DNA of 64,000 bases from the NCBI GenBank assembly GCA_963790245.1, contig CAWBNP010000002.1, positions 1,302,001 through 1,366,000 of the forward strand, given 5' to 3'. Below are positions 16,756-24,903 of this stretch, piece by piece. The notes beneath the pieces were generated by a model. That model was not told where the DNA came from. It did not search any database and worked only from the letters and a program-made list of their open reading frames with translations. The first letter of the stretch is position 1. Every line of letters begins with the position of its first letter. Origin of the DNA: JACCVG01 sp963790245. GTDB taxonomy: Bacteria > Actinomycetota > Thermoleophilia > Solirubrobacterales > Thermoleophilaceae. A program made the position numbers and the translations under genes.

Positions 16756-17741
16756 TGCTCGTTGGTCTCCGCGAGCGCTGCGGGCCGGTTCATGATCACG
16801 GAGGCCTCCGCCAGCCGGCTGCCCCCGAGGAACCTCAGGATCCGCTTGAGCCCGTAGGCACGCAGCCGGCGGTGGAGTTCGACCTCGAGCCCCCAGCGCA
16901 TGTAGATCGCCGCGGCCCCCAGCGCCAGCCGCACACGCGCTAACAGGCCCACATCCGGTTGCCGGGTGAGGACGTCCCAGCCGAGCAGCGCCCCGTGCGT
17001 GAATGGCCAGGGCACGAGCACGTGCAGCGGGATCCCGTCCGGGAAGCACGCCGCTCGCTGGCGCGCGGCGTCAGGCAGGTCGGTGCGGCGGCGGTAGTAG
17101 AGGACCTCCGGGTGCTCGACTATCTGGCCGCGGACAGCGAGGCCGGTGATCAGCAGGCGGTCGGGCTCGCGCACCGGGCGATAGACCCCGCACGCCTCGA
17201 GGTCGCGGACGCGGATCAGTCCATAGACGAGGTAGCCGGCCGGAGCGCCGCGCCAGGCGTCGCGCAGCCGTTGCAGCGGATCCTGCTCGCCGCCCGTGTC
17301 ATAGGCGGGCGGCCGGTGGTAGATGGTCCCGTCCGCGTCGACACCGACCGAGCGCGGGTGGACGAGCACCGCCTCGGGGTGTGCCTCGATCGTCCGGACG
17401 AGCTCGGCGAGCCAGCGCGGATGCCACATGTCGTGGTCGCTCGCCCAGGCGAAGTACTCCATCGACGGACACAGCTGCTGCGCACGCTCGAAGCAGCGGA
17501 CGTAGCTGCCGATCAGGCCGAGCCGCTGCTCGTTGGTCTCGAAGTGGACGCGCTGATCCCGTTCGGCATAGCCCGAGGCGATGTCGGCGGTCGCATCCGA
17601 GGAGCAATCGTCGAGCAGCACGTAGGCGGCGTCGGTGTAGGTCTGGCTGAGCAGCGAGTCGATCGCCTCGGGCAGGTGGGCCGCATTGTTGTAGAGCGGC
17701 GCGCCGATCACGACGCGCGCGTCACCCGGCGCGCGGCTCAT
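16752..17741 (-). CDS. Family 2 (GT-A) glycosyltransferase
   Basis: About 329 aa. I chose the ATG at 17741 because VVIGAPLYNNAAHLPEAIDSL is the GT2 start and the ATG overlaps the upstream stop (ATGA). Seen: LLDDCSSDAT (nucleotide-binding Asp), WASDHDMWHPRW (the DxD-type SDHD metal site), and a C-terminal amphipathic or hydrophobic stretch near GAAAIYMRWGLEVE. Inverting GT2 enzymes transfer sugars from UDP/GDP/dTDP donors at the inner membrane face. Middle gene of the operon 22166->14372. Confidence 0.88.
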   Translation of the reverse strand: MSRAPGDARVVIGAPLYNNAAHLPEAIDSLLSQTYTDAAYVLLDDCSSDATADIASGYAERDQRVHFETNEQRLGLIGSYVRCFERAQQLCPSMEYFAWASDHDMWHPRWLAELVRTIEAHPEAVLVHPRSVGVDADGTIYHRPPAYDTGGEQDPLQRLRDAWRGAPAGYLVYGLIRVRDLEACGVYRPVREPDRLLITGLAVRGQIVEHPEVLYYRRRTDLPDAARQRAACFPDGIPLHVLVPWPFTHGALLGWDVLTRQPDVGLLARVRLALGAAAIYMRWGLEVELHRRLRAYGLKRILRFLGGSRLAEASVIMNRPAALAETNEQ

Positions 17742-18697
17742 CGCGGGCCTTTGCTCCACCAGCCGAGCAGGTGGTCGTGGCCCCCATCGACCACCTCGAT
17801 CGGATGGGGCCAGTAGCGCCGCTCGAAGCTCTCGAATGGTGCACCCGAATCCCGCGTGTAGAAGAAGGGACAATCCAGGTCGTGGGCGTGGGCGACGAGC
17901 CGCTCGACGGCAGCGCCCGGCAGCCGCTGGAAGGAACCGGTGTTGACTGCCAGGTCGAGCCGCGCCGGGCGCAGCCGCTCGCTCGCGGAAAGCGGGACGA
18001 AGACGAAGTCCGCCTCGGGCGGTGGCGCGGAATCCTCTGCGCCGTCGAGGAACGCGAACTGCGAATCGGGGAAGGCGATCTTCAGGATCGTCGCCGAGAA
18101 CAGGAGCAGCTCCGGCAGGTCGCTGAGAATGCAGGTCGTGTCCGGGAAGAGCGTCTTGAAGGCGCGCGTGAACTCCCCCGCCCCGCCGGCGATCTCCCAG
18201 ACCACGCGGCGTTCCGGGCTGGCACCCGCGCGAGCCAGGACCGCGCCCCGGTCAAGCGCGATCAGCGTCTCGAAGCAGTCGAGCGTAGCGCTGTTGTGGA
18301 GCGCGCCGCCGATCTCGAAGCCGACCCCGCCGAGCTCCGGCGGGGCCCCTACGAGCAGCTCGGCGCCTCCCGCGGCGGAGATCAAGGCATCGCGGCGCGC
18401 GGCCAGCTCCTCGCGTAGTGACGCCGCGCCGGCCCGATAATCGTCGCCGTGCGGAGCGCCGAAGGCGGAGGCGTGGCGGCGCAGCCGCTGGATCACCAGC
18501 GGCCCGGCGTCGAGCACGTACTCGACGTCCGCGGCGGCAGCCTGCCAATCGCCGAAGTCGCCGCGCGGGGCCGCGGCCCGCTCGACCTCGAGCATCCGCA
18601 GCACGTGCTCACGGACCTCCAGGTAGGCGCGGTAGCCCGGCTCGCCGCTCGCGCGCTCGATCCGCTCCTCCAGAGCGCCCGGAAGCGGCGGATTCAT
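17738..18697 (-). CDS. Putative sugar O-methyltransferase (NanM/TIGR04371-like)
   Basis: This 319-aa protein has VWEIAGGAGEFTRAFKTLFP (SAM motif I), then TCILSDLPELLLFSATIL, in which the DLPE block after the glycine loop marks the 'putative sugar O-methyltransferase' family. It also carries SFQRLPGAAVERL. It has a helical N-terminal part of about 100 residues. Overlaps of 4 nt on both sides (ATGA) embed it in the export operon. Likely methylates a hexose of the locus glycan, possibly the terminal residue that the Wzt domain senses; the last point is inference. Confidence 0.75.
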   Translation of the reverse strand: MNPPLPGALEERIERASGEPGYRAYLEVREHVLRMLEVERAAAPRGDFGDWQAAAADVEYVLDAGPLVIQRLRRHASAFGAPHGDDYRAGAASLREELAARRDALISAAGGAELLVGAPPELGGVGFEIGGALHNSATLDCFETLIALDRGAVLARAGASPERRVVWEIAGGAGEFTRAFKTLFPDTTCILSDLPELLLFSATILKIAFPDSQFAFLDGAEDSAPPPEADFVFVPLSASERLRPARLDLAVNTGSFQRLPGAAVERLVAHAHDLDCPFFYTRDSGAPFESFERRYWPHPIEVVDGGHDHLLGWWSKGPR

Positions 18698-20367
18698 CGG
18701 GTGACCTCCCGGGTCTTCTCGGCCGGCTGATCGGCGCCCGTCGAGGCGGCGCGCTTGGCGCGGATCGCCTGCTTCTCGGCGCGCGCGGCAAACTCCCCAC
18801 CCGCGCCCCGGCCGCGGAGGACTTCGAAGGCGGGCCCGATTCTCGACAGGACGGCGAGCGCGCGCTGGGCGACGCCCAACGCCGCACCGCGCTGAGCCGG
18901 TCCGGGAAACAGTGCGGACCCGACCCGAACGAACCAGGCGAGCACGCTCCCCTCCGCTTCGGCCCCGGTCCGATCGCGCGGCGCCGACCCCGCGAGCGTC
19001 TCGATCGTCTCGACCAAACGCGGCGTGGCCAGCACGTCGATTCCGTGCGGGCGGATGAAGTGCTCGATCAGCCGCATGTTCTCGCGCGCCTCCTCGGCCC
19101 CGTCGGCGAGCGAGCGCGCGATCTGCGGCGCCTGCTGTTCGATCGTGCTCGCGACCTTGAGCATCCCGCCGTTCTCGGGCAGCAGGTAGCGGAAGTGGAG
19201 GCTGCCGCGCTGGGTCTTCCAGTACTGGGGAGCGAGCAGCGTGTGGACCGGACGGCCGACGATCGCCGCCTCGATCATCGAGCTCGAGTTGATCCCGATC
19301 GCGGCGGCGCAGTGGTGCAGCGAGTCGAAGTAGTCGTTGCGCAGCTGCTCGCTCGTGGGGTTGGCGCCCTCGAGCGGGTAGACCGCCACGCCCGGCAGCT
19401 CGTGGACGCCGAACTTGCGCGCGCTCGCGTTCTGGGGATGGGGCCGGACGAGGATCTGGAGATCGTCCAGGCCGGCGCCCGGCACGGCCCGGATCCCGCG
19501 GATCCAATCCGCGATGAACGCACCCTCCGACGGTGCGATGAAGCCGGATGAGCCGAGGTAGAGGACGAACGGGCGGTCGGGGTCGAGCCCGATCGAGCCG
19601 CAGAACTCGGCCCGGTCACGGGTCGGCTGCCAGTCGAACCAGTGGTCGTAGGCGACCGCGCCGGTGACCACGATCCGCTCGGCCGGAACGCCGTGCAGCT
19701 CGACCGCCTCGCGCCGCTGGGTCGGGTTCCAGACGGTCACCGTGTCGGGCAGCTCGTGGATCAGCCCCTTGGTGGTCAGGTGGTCCCAGCTCGCGACCAT
19801 CAGGCAGGTCGGCAACCCGAGCGCCTTGGCGCAGCGCAGGTACTCGAGCTGCGGCGAGCCGATCTCGACGAGCGGGGTGATCACAACGAGGTCGGGCGCC
19901 TGGGCTTCGATGTAGGCGCTCACCTCGGGAGCGCGCGGGACGCCGGCGAGCGCTCGCTTGGCGAGCCCGCAGATCAGGTCGAGGGCGCGCTCGCTGCGCA
20001 TCAGCCGCAACGTCGTCAGCCACGTAGCCCAACCCGGAGCGCGTGACCCGGCCCGCGCGCGCAACGCGGGAGCCGAGGCGAACTCGGGCCGCAGGTAGCG
20101 CCAGTAGTCGAGCGCCTGGCAGAGCTCGGCCGTCACCCGCTTCCAGCCGCCCTTGCGCTCGGGGGTCACGCCCCAGGAGAACGTCGGGTGGGCCGCCGTC
20201 AGGGCCTCGAGCTGGTCCTGGAGCTGGGGCAGGTTGGCCTTGGCGGTGTGGTCGACCGCGATGTGGAGCTCGTGACCGCGCTCGGCGAGCGCGATCAGGG
20301 TCGCGTCGAAGTTGCGGACATAGCCCGCGTGGCGCATGAAGAGGAGGATCTTCCGGTTCGGGCTCAT
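18694..20367 (-). CDS. Putative GT-B glycosyltransferase (HAGYxRNF family)
   Basis: This 557-aa protein is a full-length paralogue of the N-terminal module of the gene at 8251-10881. Shared blocks are KILLFMRHAGYVRNFD, ASWDHLTTKGLIHELPD, VTGAVAYDHWFDWQP, YLGSSGFIAPSE, RPHPQN and DYFDSLHHCAAAIGINSSSM. The second half resembles capsule-synthesis and CDP-glycerol transferase donor domains. It lacks the GEIGFELLYW module and ends in about 110 residues of basic helix. It directly abuts the permease gene (stop codon 20368-20370, ATG 20365-20367). Probably a chain-building transferase; specificity unknown. Confidence 0.7.
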   Translation of the reverse strand: MSPNRKILLFMRHAGYVRNFDATLIALAERGHELHIAVDHTAKANLPQLQDQLEALTAAHPTFSWGVTPERKGGWKRVTAELCQALDYWRYLRPEFASAPALRARAGSRAPGWATWLTTLRLMRSERALDLICGLAKRALAGVPRAPEVSAYIEAQAPDLVVITPLVEIGSPQLEYLRCAKALGLPTCLMVASWDHLTTKGLIHELPDTVTVWNPTQRREAVELHGVPAERIVVTGAVAYDHWFDWQPTRDRAEFCGSIGLDPDRPFVLYLGSSGFIAPSEGAFIADWIRGIRAVPGAGLDDLQILVRPHPQNASARKFGVHELPGVAVYPLEGANPTSEQLRNDYFDSLHHCAAAIGINSSSMIEAAIVGRPVHTLLAPQYWKTQRGSLHFRYLLPENGGMLKVASTIEQQAPQIARSLADGAEEARENMRLIEHFIRPHGIDVLATPRLVETIETLAGSAPRDRTGAEAEGSVLAWFVRVGSALFPGPAQRGAALGVAQRALAVLSRIGPAFEVLRGRGAGGEFAARAEKQAIRAKRAASTGADQPAEKTREVTR

Positions 20368-21216
20368 CTAGAGGTTGTCGACCGCGGCGGCCTCGGACGA
20401 GGCGAAGAAGAACAGCCCGGCGGTGCCGATCACGGCGATAGTAGCGAGGCAGGAGATCACCGCGAGCGGCTGGATCTCGCCCACTCCGAGCAGCCCCCAC
20501 TTGACCATCTCGATCGGGCCGGTCATCGGGTTGAGCGCCATCAGGGTGCGAAAACCCTCGGGCACGATGCTGACCGGGTAGAGCACAGGGGTGACGAAGA
20601 ACCAGAAGCCGATCACCTGCACGAGCGCGAACCGCGTGTCGCGCGACTGGGCGCCGTAGACCGAGCTGAACAGGCCGATCGCCCAGACCAGGCCGATCGA
20701 CATCGCATAGCCGGCCAGCGCGATCAACAGCTCCGGACCGAACTGGATGTAGATCGTCCCGTCGAGGAACCCGTAGACGGCTACGACGACGGTGATTATC
20801 ACCGCGTACATGAACAGCTCGAGCAGCTCCGGCGCGATCGAGGAGGCGAGCAGCAGCAGCCGCGGCAGGTAGATCTTGCCCAGGAACTTGCGGTTCAGCT
20901 CGGTGCTGCGCGTCGCCCAGTAGAGCCCGCGCGCGAACAGCTGCCAGGCCGACATCCCGACGAGCAGGAAGATCAGGTAGGGCACGCCGTCGGATGGCAC
21001 GGCGAGCAACGCGCCGAACAGCAGCACGCGGGCGCCGACCTCCAGCACCGGACGCAGCGGCAGCCACCACCAGCCGAGGTAGGTGTTGATGTAGCGCTTG
21101 CGGATGAACGACTTGCCGAAGAACGGGATCAGCCGCCGGTAGGTCCACAGCTCGCGGAAGCGGTGGGCGATGCCGGGCGGGCGCGGCTCGATGACGCGCA
21201 CGGTCGCGCCGGTCAC
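20368..21216 (-). CDS. wzm: ABC-2 type polysaccharide export permease
   Basis: This 282-aa integral membrane protein has about six hydrophobic segments, e.g. VLLFGALLAVPSDGVPYLIF, LFMYAVIITVVVAVYGFL, LLIALAGYAMSIGLVWAIG and FWFFVTPVLYPVSIVP. It has the family's amphipathic entry FIRKRYINTYLGWWW and the conserved RDTR...Q.xxFWFFVTPVLYP block. The GTG at 21216 overlaps the sulfotransferase stop (GTGA). It forms the transmembrane half of the exporter with the Wzt-type ATPase; the two are separated by three glycan-building genes in the same operon. Confidence 0.9.
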   Translation of the reverse strand: MTGATVRVIEPRPPGIAHRFRELWTYRRLIPFFGKSFIRKRYINTYLGWWWLPLRPVLEVGARVLLFGALLAVPSDGVPYLIFLLVGMSAWQLFARGLYWATRSTELNRKFLGKIYLPRLLLLASSIAPELLELFMYAVIITVVVAVYGFLDGTIYIQFGPELLIALAGYAMSIGLVWAIGLFSSVYGAQSRDTRFALVQVIGFWFFVTPVLYPVSIVPEGFRTLMALNPMTGPIEMVKWGLLGVGEIQPLAVISCLATIAVIGTAGLFFFASSEAAAVDNL

Positions 21217-22166
21217 GTGTCGTACCCGGCGGCGGCGAGGTCGAGGCCCGTCATCAGCGCGGTCCGGCGGTTGCTCTCGCGGTAGCGCTCGCCGACCTCG
21301 CGGGCGACCAGATCGCGTAGCCGCCCGTCGAGCGAGCGGGCGAGCGAGGCCGGGGTCATCCGGTCGATCGCCCCGACGACGCGCTCGGCCGGGCGCTCCA
21401 GCGCGGTTGCCCCGAGCAGCGGGGCGGGGTTGACGTCGGTTCGCCGGAAGAGCTGGTTGGAGCGCCGCCGCAGGGCAACGGCGGACCCGCGCGAGGCGAG
21501 GTTCGGCCGCTCGGCGGGCAGCGCGGCGAGCGCCTCCGGTGTGACCACGACGCCGGCGAACTCGGCGATCCCCTCGACGAAGGCGCGCGGATCGATGGCG
21601 AGCTGCTCGTACAGCGCAACCCGCACGCGATCGGGGGCAAACAGCTCGTGGTAGAGGGCGATCAGCCGGTCGTAGGCGTAGTGGCCGAAGTCGAACATCG
21701 GCACCCGCTCGCGGCCGCGAGCGGGAGGGTTGAGGTAGCCGCCCAGCGAAGCCGGGCCGCCGGCCTTCACGTACTGCTTGTAGGAGGAGAGGATCACCCC
21801 GCGCTGCTCGCGGATCACGATCAGCACGCGGCCGGCCGGGAAGACCCGCTGCAGTCGGGTCGCCAACTCCTTGCTGTCGTACCCGCCCGAGAAAGGGTGT
21901 CCGGCGAGCCGTTCGGAGGAGACGACCGCCCGCAGCCCCTTGGCCTCGATCCGCTCGATCTGGGGCACGAGCGCGGCGGCGACCGCCCCGGGATCGAAGT
22001 CGAGCGGGTTCGGAATCACGAGCAGCTGCTTGAGCGGGGAGTCAAGGGTCTTGGCGAGCGCGCCGAAGCCGGCCTCGGCGCGGCGGAAGACGAACTTCTG
22101 CAGCCAGGAGGAACCCGTCTTGTGGTAGCCGATATGGATCAGCGGCGCTTGCCTCAGCGAGAACAC
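21213..22166 (-). CDS. Sulfotransferase family protein
   Basis: 317 aa from a GTG at 22166. The PAPS loop HIGYHKTGSSWLQKFVF is at about residues 11-27, the 3'-phosphate-binding VLIVIREQRGVILSSYKQY is near 117, and YEQLAIDPRAFVEGIAEFAG is in the last third. This subgroup is seen in capsule and lipo-oligosaccharide loci. It is first in the operon 22166->14372, with 43 nt between it and the PIN toxin gene upstream, so an independent or toxin-antitoxin promoter may drive the operon. Confidence 0.85.
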   Translation of the reverse strand: MFSLRQAPLIHIGYHKTGSSWLQKFVFRRAEAGFGALAKTLDSPLKQLLVIPNPLDFDPGAVAAALVPQIERIEAKGLRAVVSSERLAGHPFSGGYDSKELATRLQRVFPAGRVLIVIREQRGVILSSYKQYVKAGGPASLGGYLNPPARGRERVPMFDFGHYAYDRLIALYHELFAPDRVRVALYEQLAIDPRAFVEGIAEFAGVVVTPEALAALPAERPNLASRGSAVALRRRSNQLFRRTDVNPAPLLGATALERPAERVVGAIDRMTPASLARSLDGRLRDLVAREVGERYRESNRRTALMTGLDLAAAGYDT

Positions 22167-22209
22167 CCCCGCTGGGACCGTCGTCGCGTGCTGAGGACCC
22201 GGTGGGGTC

Positions 22210-22611
22210 TCACGGGAGCAACCTCACCTCGAGCCGGTCGCCCGCAGCGGCGACCAGGGCGCGATCGCCGGTGATCAGCGCCTCGATCTTCGGCTCGACG
22301 ATCGCCGTCGCGAGCACGAGCGCGTCGGGCATCCGCAGCGGGCCGGCCGCCCGCAGCCGGGCTGCCTCCTCGGCGATCGCCCCGTCGACCGGAACGACAG
22401 TGCCGATCAGGTCGCTGAAGAAGCCGCGGACGACCTGCTCGTCGTGGTGGCCGACAAGCGCGCCGGTCAGCACCTCGGCGACCGTGACGGCCGAGACGAC
22501 CAGCGGCTGGGCGGCAAGCGCCTCCCGGATCATCGCCACCGACGAGCGGTGGTGGGCGTCACCGGAGTCGAGGAACCCGATCACCGCGTCGGAGTCGAGC
22601 GCTACCGCCAT
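22210..22611 (-). CDS. PIN-domain ribonuclease toxin (VapC-like)
   Basis: This 133-aa protein has the PIN acidic set: ALDSDAVIGFLD (Asp6/Asp8), VTVAEVLTG (Glu), RMPDALVLATAI (Asp) and LITGDRAL (Asp). PIN toxins cut tRNA or rRNA in a Mg-dependent way and are held inactive by the antitoxin encoded just upstream. The ATG at 22611 overlaps the antitoxin stop by 10 nt, the typical coupled order antitoxin-toxin. Complete length and all acidic residues suggest it is functional. Confidence 0.88.
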   Translation of the reverse strand: MAVALDSDAVIGFLDSGDAHHRSSVAMIREALAAQPLVVSAVTVAEVLTGALVGHHDEQVVRGFFSDLIGTVVPVDGAIAEEAARLRAAGPLRMPDALVLATAIVEPKIEALITGDRALVAAAGDRLEVRLLP

Positions 22612-22844
22612 TCCTCACGCAGCCGGTCCACGTCGCGGCGCAGCTCTCCGCGGCCATCGAGCGCGCCCGCGTAGCGGCCGACCAGCTCGTCGATCCGCGT
22701 CAGGAGCACCTGGCCGGCGCCTGTGGTTTCGACCCGGACGACATCGCCGGGCGCGAGTCCCGAGGCGCGCAACTCGCTGACCGGAATCGTCACCTGGTGC
22801 TTGCTGCTGACCGTCGTGGTCTGACGCTTTACTATCTTTGCCAT
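22602..22844 (-). CDS. AbrB/MazE-type (SpoVT-fold) antitoxin
   Basis: This 80-aa protein begins MAKIVKRQTTTVSSKHQVTIPV, a swapped-hairpin AbrB DNA-binding domain (KHQVTIP.xx...GLxPGDVV) filling residues 8-52. The C-terminal tail (LVGRYAGALDGRGELRRDV) would wrap the PIN toxin. AbrB-type antitoxins repress their own promoter. The start codon sits inside an inverted repeat (22825-22854) that is a good candidate operator. Divergent from the dioxygenase gene. Confidence 0.88.
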   Translation of the reverse strand: MAKIVKRQTTTVSSKHQVTIPVSELRASGLAPGDVVRVETTGAGQVLLTRIDELVGRYAGALDGRGELRRDVDRLREEWR

Positions 22845-22854
22845 TGGTAAAGCG
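22825..22854. promoter_or_regulatory. Inverted repeat over the antitoxin start codon (candidate autorepression operator)
   Basis: Perfect 8-nt arms cgctttac (22825-22832) and gtaaagcg (22847-22854) flank a 14-bp spacer that contains the antitoxin ATG (22842-22844 on the plus strand). The arms are AT-richer than the surroundings and lie where an AbrB-fold repressor would act. Confidence 0.55.
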
Positions 22855-22889
22855 TATCGAGCACCCGCGAAGCCCGTCAAGCGCAGAGC

Positions 22890-22920
22890 TAGACTCGCCC
22901 ACCTTCCCCGACCGGAGAAC
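22890..22920 (+). promoter_or_regulatory. -10 box and ribosome site of the dioxygenase operon
   Basis: TAGACT (22890-22895) is a good -10. GGAG (22914-22917) lies 6 nt before ATC at 22924. No ATG, GTG or TTG occurs in the open frame nearby, so the ribosome site points to an ATC start or a G-to-C error in an ATG. Confidence 0.45.
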
Positions 22921-22923
22921 ACC

Positions 22924-23844
22924 ATCGGCCTGATCGAGCAGCGGCGCGCCGCCAAGCCCCGCGATAACGCACAGGAAGCGGCCCGCAAGAGCACCCCGCG
23001 CGAGCGGCTCGAGTTCATCGCCGCGCGGCGGGCGGAGGAAGCCGACCGCGACCGTGACCGGTTCCAGCTCGCCGGATCGCTGAGCGCCGATCCGGCCTTC
23101 GCGATCGACCCGGCGCTCGGCCTGCGTGCGATCGACCCGGGCGCGCTGCCCGGAGCCGATCCGGTCGTGCAGGCCGGACAGGAGCTCGTCGATCGGATCG
23201 GCTTCGACGACCTCCCCTGGGCCAAGAAGAAGACCAACATGGCGAAGTACCTGCTCGACGGGCCGCTGCTCGAGCTCGACTCGCCGTTCATGACGCTGGC
23301 GCTCTCGGATCCGGTGATCGCCGCGGTCACCGACTACCTCGGCGTCGTCCCGATCCTCAACTACGCCGATCTCTGGTGCTCGCGCCACATCGACGAGCCC
23401 GCCTCGCGCTCCCAGCTCTGGCACCTCGACAACGCCGATGTACGCCAGGTCAAGCTGTTCGTCCTCTGCTCCGATGTCGATTCCGCCTGCGGCCCGCTGA
23501 CCGTCCTGGACGCATCGGTCTCCGAGCGGCTCGCGGATCAGATCGGCTACTCGCTCGCCGAGGGCCGCGTGACCGACGAGATCGTGGATGAGGTCGTCGG
23601 CCGCGAGCGCGCGATCGAGCTGAACGGCCCGACCGGCACCGCCTACCTCGTCGACACGAGCCGCTGCTTCCACTTCGGCAGCCGCGTCGCGGTACCGGGG
23701 CGCTCGCGGCTGGTCGCGATCTTCCAGTACCTGACCCCCTACGCGTTCACCTACAGCACCGACCACCGCGAGCAGGCCCCGTTCCGGGAGCTGGCCACAG
23801 GCGACGCGTCGGCGGTCCGGCGGCTCGTGCTCGGCGCAGCGTGA
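22924..23844 (+). CDS. PhyH-like Fe(II)/2-oxoglutarate dioxygenase; apparent ATC start
   Basis: 306 aa if translation begins at ATC 22924, as its GGAG suggests; the first standard start (GTG 23167) would remove about 80 clearly coding residues (charged helix EQRRAAKPRDNAQEAARK onward). The double-stranded beta-helix core has WHLDNAD (H167/D169, iron ligands), VKLFVLCSDVD.xCGPLTVL, CFHFGSR (H250, third ligand) and RSRL (2-oxoglutarate Arg). This pattern is the phytanoyl-CoA dioxygenase superfamily, which hydroxylates lipids, sugars or metabolites. The stop overlaps the GTG of a sulfotransferase gene (GTGA), so it is part of glycan decoration. Confidence 0.75.
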   Translation: MGLIEQRRAAKPRDNAQEAARKSTPRERLEFIAARRAEEADRDRDRFQLAGSLSADPAFAIDPALGLRAIDPGALPGADPVVQAGQELVDRIGFDDLPWAKKKTNMAKYLLDGPLLELDSPFMTLALSDPVIAAVTDYLGVVPILNYADLWCSRHIDEPASRSQLWHLDNADVRQVKLFVLCSDVDSACGPLTVLDASVSERLADQIGYSLAEGRVTDEIVDEVVGRERAIELNGPTGTAYLVDTSRCFHFGSRVAVPGRSRLVAIFQYLTPYAFTYSTDHREQAPFRELATGDASAVRRLVLGAA

Positions 23845-24903
23845 GCGGCGCCCCACCGGCCGTCGACCTCGCCTCGATCCAGGACCGGCTCGCCGACCTC
23901 CAGGATCCCGACCGCTCCCCCGGTGGCAGCGCCTACACCGAGCTCTACTTCCACCCCGAGCCGCGCCGCCAGGGCGCCCCGCCGACGCTCGTCTTCCAGC
24001 ACATCCGCAAGACCGCGGGTACCTCGATGCGCAAGGTCCTGCGCAAGAATCTCAAGCACAGCGCGAGCATCGCGGTCCCGAGCCTGCGCCACGGACCGGG
24101 TGGCGAGGCGCGTCGAGCGCAATCGCGCGAGAACCTGATCGAGTGGCACCGCGAGCTCCACGCACGGCTCTCGGCCGAGGAATGGGCGCGCCTCGCCGGC
24201 GTCACCTCGCACGAGGCCAACTACCTCGTTGCCGCTGCTCGAAGGCCCCGCGCTCGGCTTCACGCTGGTCCGCGACCCCGTCGACCGCGTGGTCTCGCGC
24301 TACTACTTCGCCAACCGACCGCCGAAGGCGGCAGGCGCGACGCGCGGCCAGCGGCCCAGGAATCGGCGCCGAGCTGCGCGAGTGGACGCTCGAGCAGATC
24401 TACGAGCGGATCGGCGGCGCCCATCCGGCGCAGCTCGACCGCGCCTACGCCTTCGGGGCGTTCTTCAACGGCCAGGCGCGCAGCCTGCTCGAGCCCCACT
24501 TCGAGATCGCCGAGCTGGCCTTCAGCGCGGGACCACCCGCCGACGCCGATCTCTGGCGGGCACGCCTCGACGAGCTGCTCGAGCGCCACTACCTGCTCGG
24601 CGTCAGCGAGCGCTTCGACGAGGGCGTCACCGCGCTCGGCGACCGGTTCGGCTGGAAGCCGGCCCGCGCGACCAGCGAGAAGGTCAACCGCGCCCGCCCG
24701 GCGACCGACCGAGCTCCCGGGCGCGCTCCGCGAGCAGATCGCCACCTACAACTGGCTCGACGTGGAGCTATATACGCGCGCGATGGAGCGCTCGGAGCGA
24801 ACGGCTCGCCAGCGGCCCGCCCTTTCCGCCGACAGCGCAACAAGACCTACCAGCGCGCCGCCAAGCGCGAAGGGCGAGCGGATCGCGCTCGAGGTCTACA
24901 TGA
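23841..24903 (+). CDS. Sulfotransferase, copy 1 of a tandem pair, several frameshifts
   Basis: The GTG at 23841 overlaps the dioxygenase stop. Frame 1 segment: FQHIRKTAGTSMRKVLRKNL (PAPS loop). After a shift near 24230: TLVRDPVDRVVSRYYF. After another near 24355: FFNGQARSLLEPHFEIAEL through LLGVSERFDEGV. After another near 24712: YNWLDVELYTRAMERS. The C-terminal end in the remaining frame stops at TGA 24901-24903, which overlaps the next ATG as ATGA. All blocks align with the intact paralogue at 14372-15403. About four single-base shifts imply sequencing error or decay. If intact it would sulfate the locus glycan. Confidence 0.65.
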
